DNA from: Euryarchaeota archaeon UBA105
GTDB lineage: Archaea > Thermoplasmatota > Poseidoniia > Poseidoniales > Thalassarchaeaceae
Direction: 5' to 3'
DNA: 5,304 bases
NCBI GenBank assembly: GCA_002496905.1
Contig: DALV01000052.1
Coordinates: 1-5,304, forward strand
The notes beneath the pieces were generated by a model. The model was not told the DNA's origin, did not search any database, and worked only from the letters and a program-made list of their open reading frames with translations. A program made the position numbers and the translations under genes. Positions 5,090 to 5,304 of the stretch are shown here, piece by piece; position 1 is the first letter of the stretch; each line of letters starts with the position of its first letter.

Positions 5090-5304
5090 ATGGAAGGCTG
5101 GTTGGTCCTCGATGGATATGAGGATGAACCAGCTGCATTTGGTGTGCCAAACTATCTTGGTTTTCATATCCGATATATCTGTGGCGTTCTAGAATCTAAG
5201 TCAATACCATACACCTACATGACTATTGACGAGTGGAGACTTTTCCACAAACAGAAACTTGCTAATTCTTCTGAAAGACACGAACTCCAACGGGAACTTT
5301 CGGA
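5090..5304 (+). CDS. Radical SAM protein, N-terminal fragment cut by window edge
   Basis: The first 71 codons are present and open to the window end. The translation begins MEGWLVLDGYEDEPAAFGVP and continues with NYLGFHIRYICGVLES. From memory of archaeal proteins, LDGYxDEPAxxGVPxYxxxxxRYxxG is characteristic of a group of uncharacterised archaeal radical SAM enzymes with a B12-binding-like Rossmann N-terminus. The next part, with YTYMTIDEWR (about 47-56), would then be the second strand and helix of that fold. The defining CxxxCxxC iron-sulfur motif must lie beyond the window, so the radical SAM call is not confirmed here. Substrate and product are unknown. The start is supported by GAGGG 5 nt upstream. 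The gene follows csl4 by 79 nt on the same strand. Confidence 0.68.
   Translation, partial: MEGWLVLDGYEDEPAAFGVPNYLGFHIRYICGVLESKSIPYTYMTIDEWRLFHKQKLANSSERHELQRELS

Overview
The window looks like a piece of an archaeal genome, most plausibly a marine Thermoplasmatota-type euryarchaeon (Poseidoniales / Marine Group II or a relative). This lineage is an inference. The support is an exosome subunit Csl4, an archaeal/fungal-type aspartate-semialdehyde dehydrogenase, a METTL5-type methyltransferase and an archaeal-looking radical SAM N-terminus. They sit beside two genes of bacterial flavour (rmuC and an M23 metallopeptidase). A TATA-like box about 26 nt upstream of the rmuC start codon also suits archaeal leaderless transcription. 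No rRNA, tRNA, CRISPR array, insertion sequence or attachment site was recognised.

Layout. On the minus strand, rmuC (1795-524) is followed after 25 nt by an M23-family metallopeptidase (498 to beyond position 1), probably as one transcript. A 112-nt divergent intergenic region (1796-1907) holds the rmuC promoter and a perfect inverted repeat at the expected asd promoter position. On the plus strand come asd (1908-3008), a METTL5-like methyltransferase starting at GTG (3045-3665), an enlarged csl4 gene (3733-5010), and the first 71 codons of a radical SAM protein (5090 to beyond the end). Gene density is high, and no stretch over about 110 nt lacks a gene.

The standout is the 425-residue Csl4. 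Its first ~190 residues are an ordinary archaeal exosome Csl4 (N-terminal domain, S1 domain, C4 zinc ribbon). The same uninterrupted frame then continues through a His/Gly-rich linker, a second zinc module with exact CxxC-x17-CxxC spacing, a short charged helix, an RRM domain with a textbook RNP1 motif, and an Arg/Gly-rich tail. This would give the exosome cap extra built-in RNA-binding modules. The 67-nt leader before this gene is GC-rich and contains a perfect 7-bp hairpin and a second imperfect one.

Functional themes: asd supplies the aspartate-family amino acids, while the methyltransferase and Csl4 fusion form an RNA modification/decay pair. RmuC relates to genome maintenance. The roles of the cytosolic-looking M23 protein and of the radical SAM protein are open.
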